A stretch of 60,851 bases of DNA from positions 1 to 60,851 of the forward strand of contig JAFQSM010000018.1 of the NCBI GenBank assembly GCA_017409575.1, given 5' to 3'. The notes under the pieces are model-generated. The model saw nothing but the letters and a program-made list of their open reading frames with translations. It was not told where the DNA came from and searched no databases. Every line of letters begins with the position of its first letter. Positions within the stretch are counted from its first letter, which is position 1. Positions 59,364 through 60,851 of the stretch are shown here, piece by piece. The position numbers and the translations under genes are program-made. This stretch comes from Clostridia bacterium (GTDB lineage Bacteria > Bacillota > Clostridia > Monoglobales > Monoglobaceae).

Positions 59364-60587
59364 ATGTCCAATACAAATATTATCGTAGGGCAATCAGGTG
59401 GACCTACATCTGTTATCAATTCCAGTCTTGCCGGCGTTTTTAAGACCGCAAGAGACCACGGCTGCAAAAAGATTTATGGTATGCGAAACGGTATCGAAGG
59501 GCTTTTGAAAGAAAGCTATGTCGATATCTCAGACTACATAAAAAGCAATCTTGACATAGAACTTTTAAAGCGTACTCCTGCATCTTTTTTAGGGACTTGC
59601 AGATGCAAGCTTCCAACTCAGGAGAACAGTCCCGAAACTTATGAAAAAATATTTGAAATTCTTAAAAAGCTTGAAATCGGCTACTTTTTCTACATAGGCG
59701 GCAACGACTCGATGGACACTATAGCAAAGCTTTCGGCGTACGGAAAGGAATTTGATTCTGACATCCGTTTCATCGGTATCCCCAAAACCATCGACAATGA
59801 CCTTGCCGCAACAGACCATACTCCCGGCTATGGTTCTGCCGCAAAGTACATCGCTACTGCAATGAAAGAAATCATCTGCGATGCTAAAACCTATTCAACC
59901 GATTCTATCACCATTGTCGAAATTATGGGGCGAAATGCAGGTTGGCTGACCGCCGCATCTGCACTTTCACGCAGCGAGGACTGTTCGGGTCCTGACCTCA
60001 TTTATCTTCCTGAAAAAGTTTTTGACCTTGATGACTTTGTGCAAAGAATAAAAGAGCTTAAAAAAGATAACAAAGTTGTTACAGTTGCAATCTCGGAAGG
60101 TGTAAAAAACGCAAGCGGAAGATATATTTGCGAAGTCAACAAAAAGAGTATCATCACCGACTCGTTTGGTCACAAGCTTCTGGGCGGAACAGCTATGTAC
60201 CTTTCGGACTACCTGACCGACTGCACCGGGATAAAGACCCGCGGCATCGTATTCTCAACCCTTCAGCGTTGTGCATCGCATCTGGTGTCAAGCTGTGACA
60301 TTTCCGAAGCCTTTATGGCAGGCGCAGACGCCGTAGTTGCGGCTCTTAATGGCGAAAACGGAAAGATGGTAATCTTCAAACGAATTTCCAACAACCCCTA
60401 CAGCATAATAACCGAACTTTGTGATGTACAAAAGGTGGCAAACGAAGAAAAACGAGTACCGGATGAATGGATTATAAACAACGGAACATATGTTTCGAAA
60501 GAATTTGAAGATTATGCAAGACCTCTTATCATCGGTGAGCTTTCACCCTTTATGGTTGACGGGTTACCAAGACACTTGTTTATATAA
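59364..60587 (+). CDS. pfp: Diphosphate-fructose-6-phosphate 1-phosphotransferase
   Basis: 407 residues from ATG 59364 (AAAGGAG seven nt upstream). VGQSGGPTSVINSSLAG binds phosphate; GGNDSMDTIAKL and PKTIDND-LA-TDHTPGYGSAAKY follow. The residue after GG is Asn/Asp and a lysine precedes TIDND, as in PPi-dependent enzymes, rather than GGDGS/Gly of ATP-PFK. MGRNAGWLTAASAL and EGVKNASG fit the same group. It phosphorylates fructose 6-phosphate reversibly with PPi. Confidence 0.9.
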   Translation: MSNTNIIVGQSGGPTSVINSSLAGVFKTARDHGCKKIYGMRNGIEGLLKESYVDISDYIKSNLDIELLKRTPASFLGTCRCKLPTQENSPETYEKIFEILKKLEIGYFFYIGGNDSMDTIAKLSAYGKEFDSDIRFIGIPKTIDNDLAATDHTPGYGSAAKYIATAMKEIICDAKTYSTDSITIVEIMGRNAGWLTAASALSRSEDCSGPDLIYLPEKVFDLDDFVQRIKELKKDNKVVTVAISEGVKNASGRYICEVNKKSIITDSFGHKLLGGTAMYLSDYLTDCTGIKTRGIVFSTLQRCASHLVSSCDISEAFMAGADAVVAALNGENGKMVIFKRISNNPYSIITELCDVQKVANEEKRVPDEWIINNGTYVSKEFEDYARPLIIGELSPFMVDGLPRHLFI

Positions 60588-60613
60588 CAACAATGCTGCG
60601 ACAAACTTCAAGG

Positions 60614-60644
60614 GGCTGTTTAAAAACATAGTTTTTAAACAGCC
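60614..60644 (+). terminator. Long hairpin after pfp
   Basis: Perfect 14-bp stem (60614-60627 with 60631-60644), ATA loop, 26 bp after the stop. It lacks a downstream T run. Confidence 0.65.
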
Positions 60645-60851
60645 TTCCATTAGGGGATAGGGAAAATTGATTCAGAACACACAAACCGAGCCAAAGTCAA
60701 GACTTTGGGTTACCCGAAGGTGTACTGTAAGCCGAAGCGTGTCAATCCCCATAAGCCTTAAAGTTGTTAAATTTTTACCCTTTAAATTTGTCGTCCTCGT
60801 AAGGCGACAAGCCTTACTTCGTCCTCCGCATTCAAATTATATAAAATTTTC
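60645..60851. other. Non-coding, hairpin-bearing end of the window
   Basis: No gene. GGGGAT (60653-60658) can pair with ATCCCC (60745-60750), enclosing an 8-bp palindromic arm (60691-60698/60701-60708). A second stem GTAAGGC / GCCTTAC (60799-60805 with 60811-60817) is flanked by a CGTCCTC direct repeat. Possibly a structured RNA or repeat continuing past the window. Confidence 0.4.

Noticed and set aside
1..60851. CRISPR array
   Set aside because: No regularly spaced identical direct repeats and no cas gene; repeats seen are inverted hairpins.

Overview
The window looks like the chromosome of a low-to-moderate GC, spore-forming member of the Clostridia (Firmicutes/Bacillota). The evidence is a GerA/GerB/GerC germinant-receptor operon, S-layer-homology surface proteins, YycH/YycI, an asp23-fakA-recG cluster, an AddA-type helicase-nuclease, strong Gram-positive ribosome binding sites, and pyrophosphate-linked glycolysis (PPi-phosphofructokinase and pyruvate phosphate dikinase). 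I see no transposase, CRISPR array, prophage gene or rRNA. The only RNA gene I am sure of is one tRNA-Gly.

Layout. 1-5.2 kb: the tail of a possible creatininase-family gene, then on the minus strand an acyl-CoA-ligase-like enzyme paired with an E2/CAT-like acyltransferase, a TPR protein and AsnRS. 5.2-10.7 kb: cell-envelope genes (YycI, YycH, a secreted protein, a cell-wall amidase, a VanW protein). 10.8-14.7 kb: the germination operon. 14.7-19.6 kb: the tRNA-modifying enzymes MtaB and TadA, an HPr-like protein without the phosphorylatable histidine, and PPDK. 19.6-20.9 kb: an accessory stretch almost without protein genes. It holds a second, diverged copy of the last codons and terminator of ppdK, a hairpin cluster, a small ribbon-helix-helix-like regulator with a palindromic operator region, and about 540 nt that fold into nested helices and end in an intrinsic terminator (candidate large non-coding RNA or non-autonomous element).

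20.9-36.6 kb: fourteen minus-strand genes with very small gaps, read from one good promoter at 36.65 kb: rlmB, yifB, trmL, degV, a DUF4364 gene, mnmG, rluA-type, addA, a MGDG/UgtP-type glycosyltransferase, feoA, feoB, a 49-aa FeoB-associated Cys-rich protein, dut and a D-2-hydroxyacid dehydrogenase. 36.8-41 kb: asp23-fakA-recG. 41-46 kb: two divergent S-layer-homology proteins; the smaller one carries five tandem beta-rich repeats. 46-55.4 kb: soluble pyrophosphatase, a membrane-anchored unknown, an MFS transporter, a DUF1015 protein, MetRS, RuvB, RuvA, an iron-type alcohol dehydrogenase and RuvC. 55.4-58.3 kb: argG-argH behind a promoter preceded by two ARG-box-like sites. 58.3-60.9 kb: tRNA-Gly, an IMPACT/YigZ protein, PPi-phosphofructokinase and a hairpin-rich window end.

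Most of the window is ordinary housekeeping DNA. The region most worth a second look is 19.55-20.93 kb.
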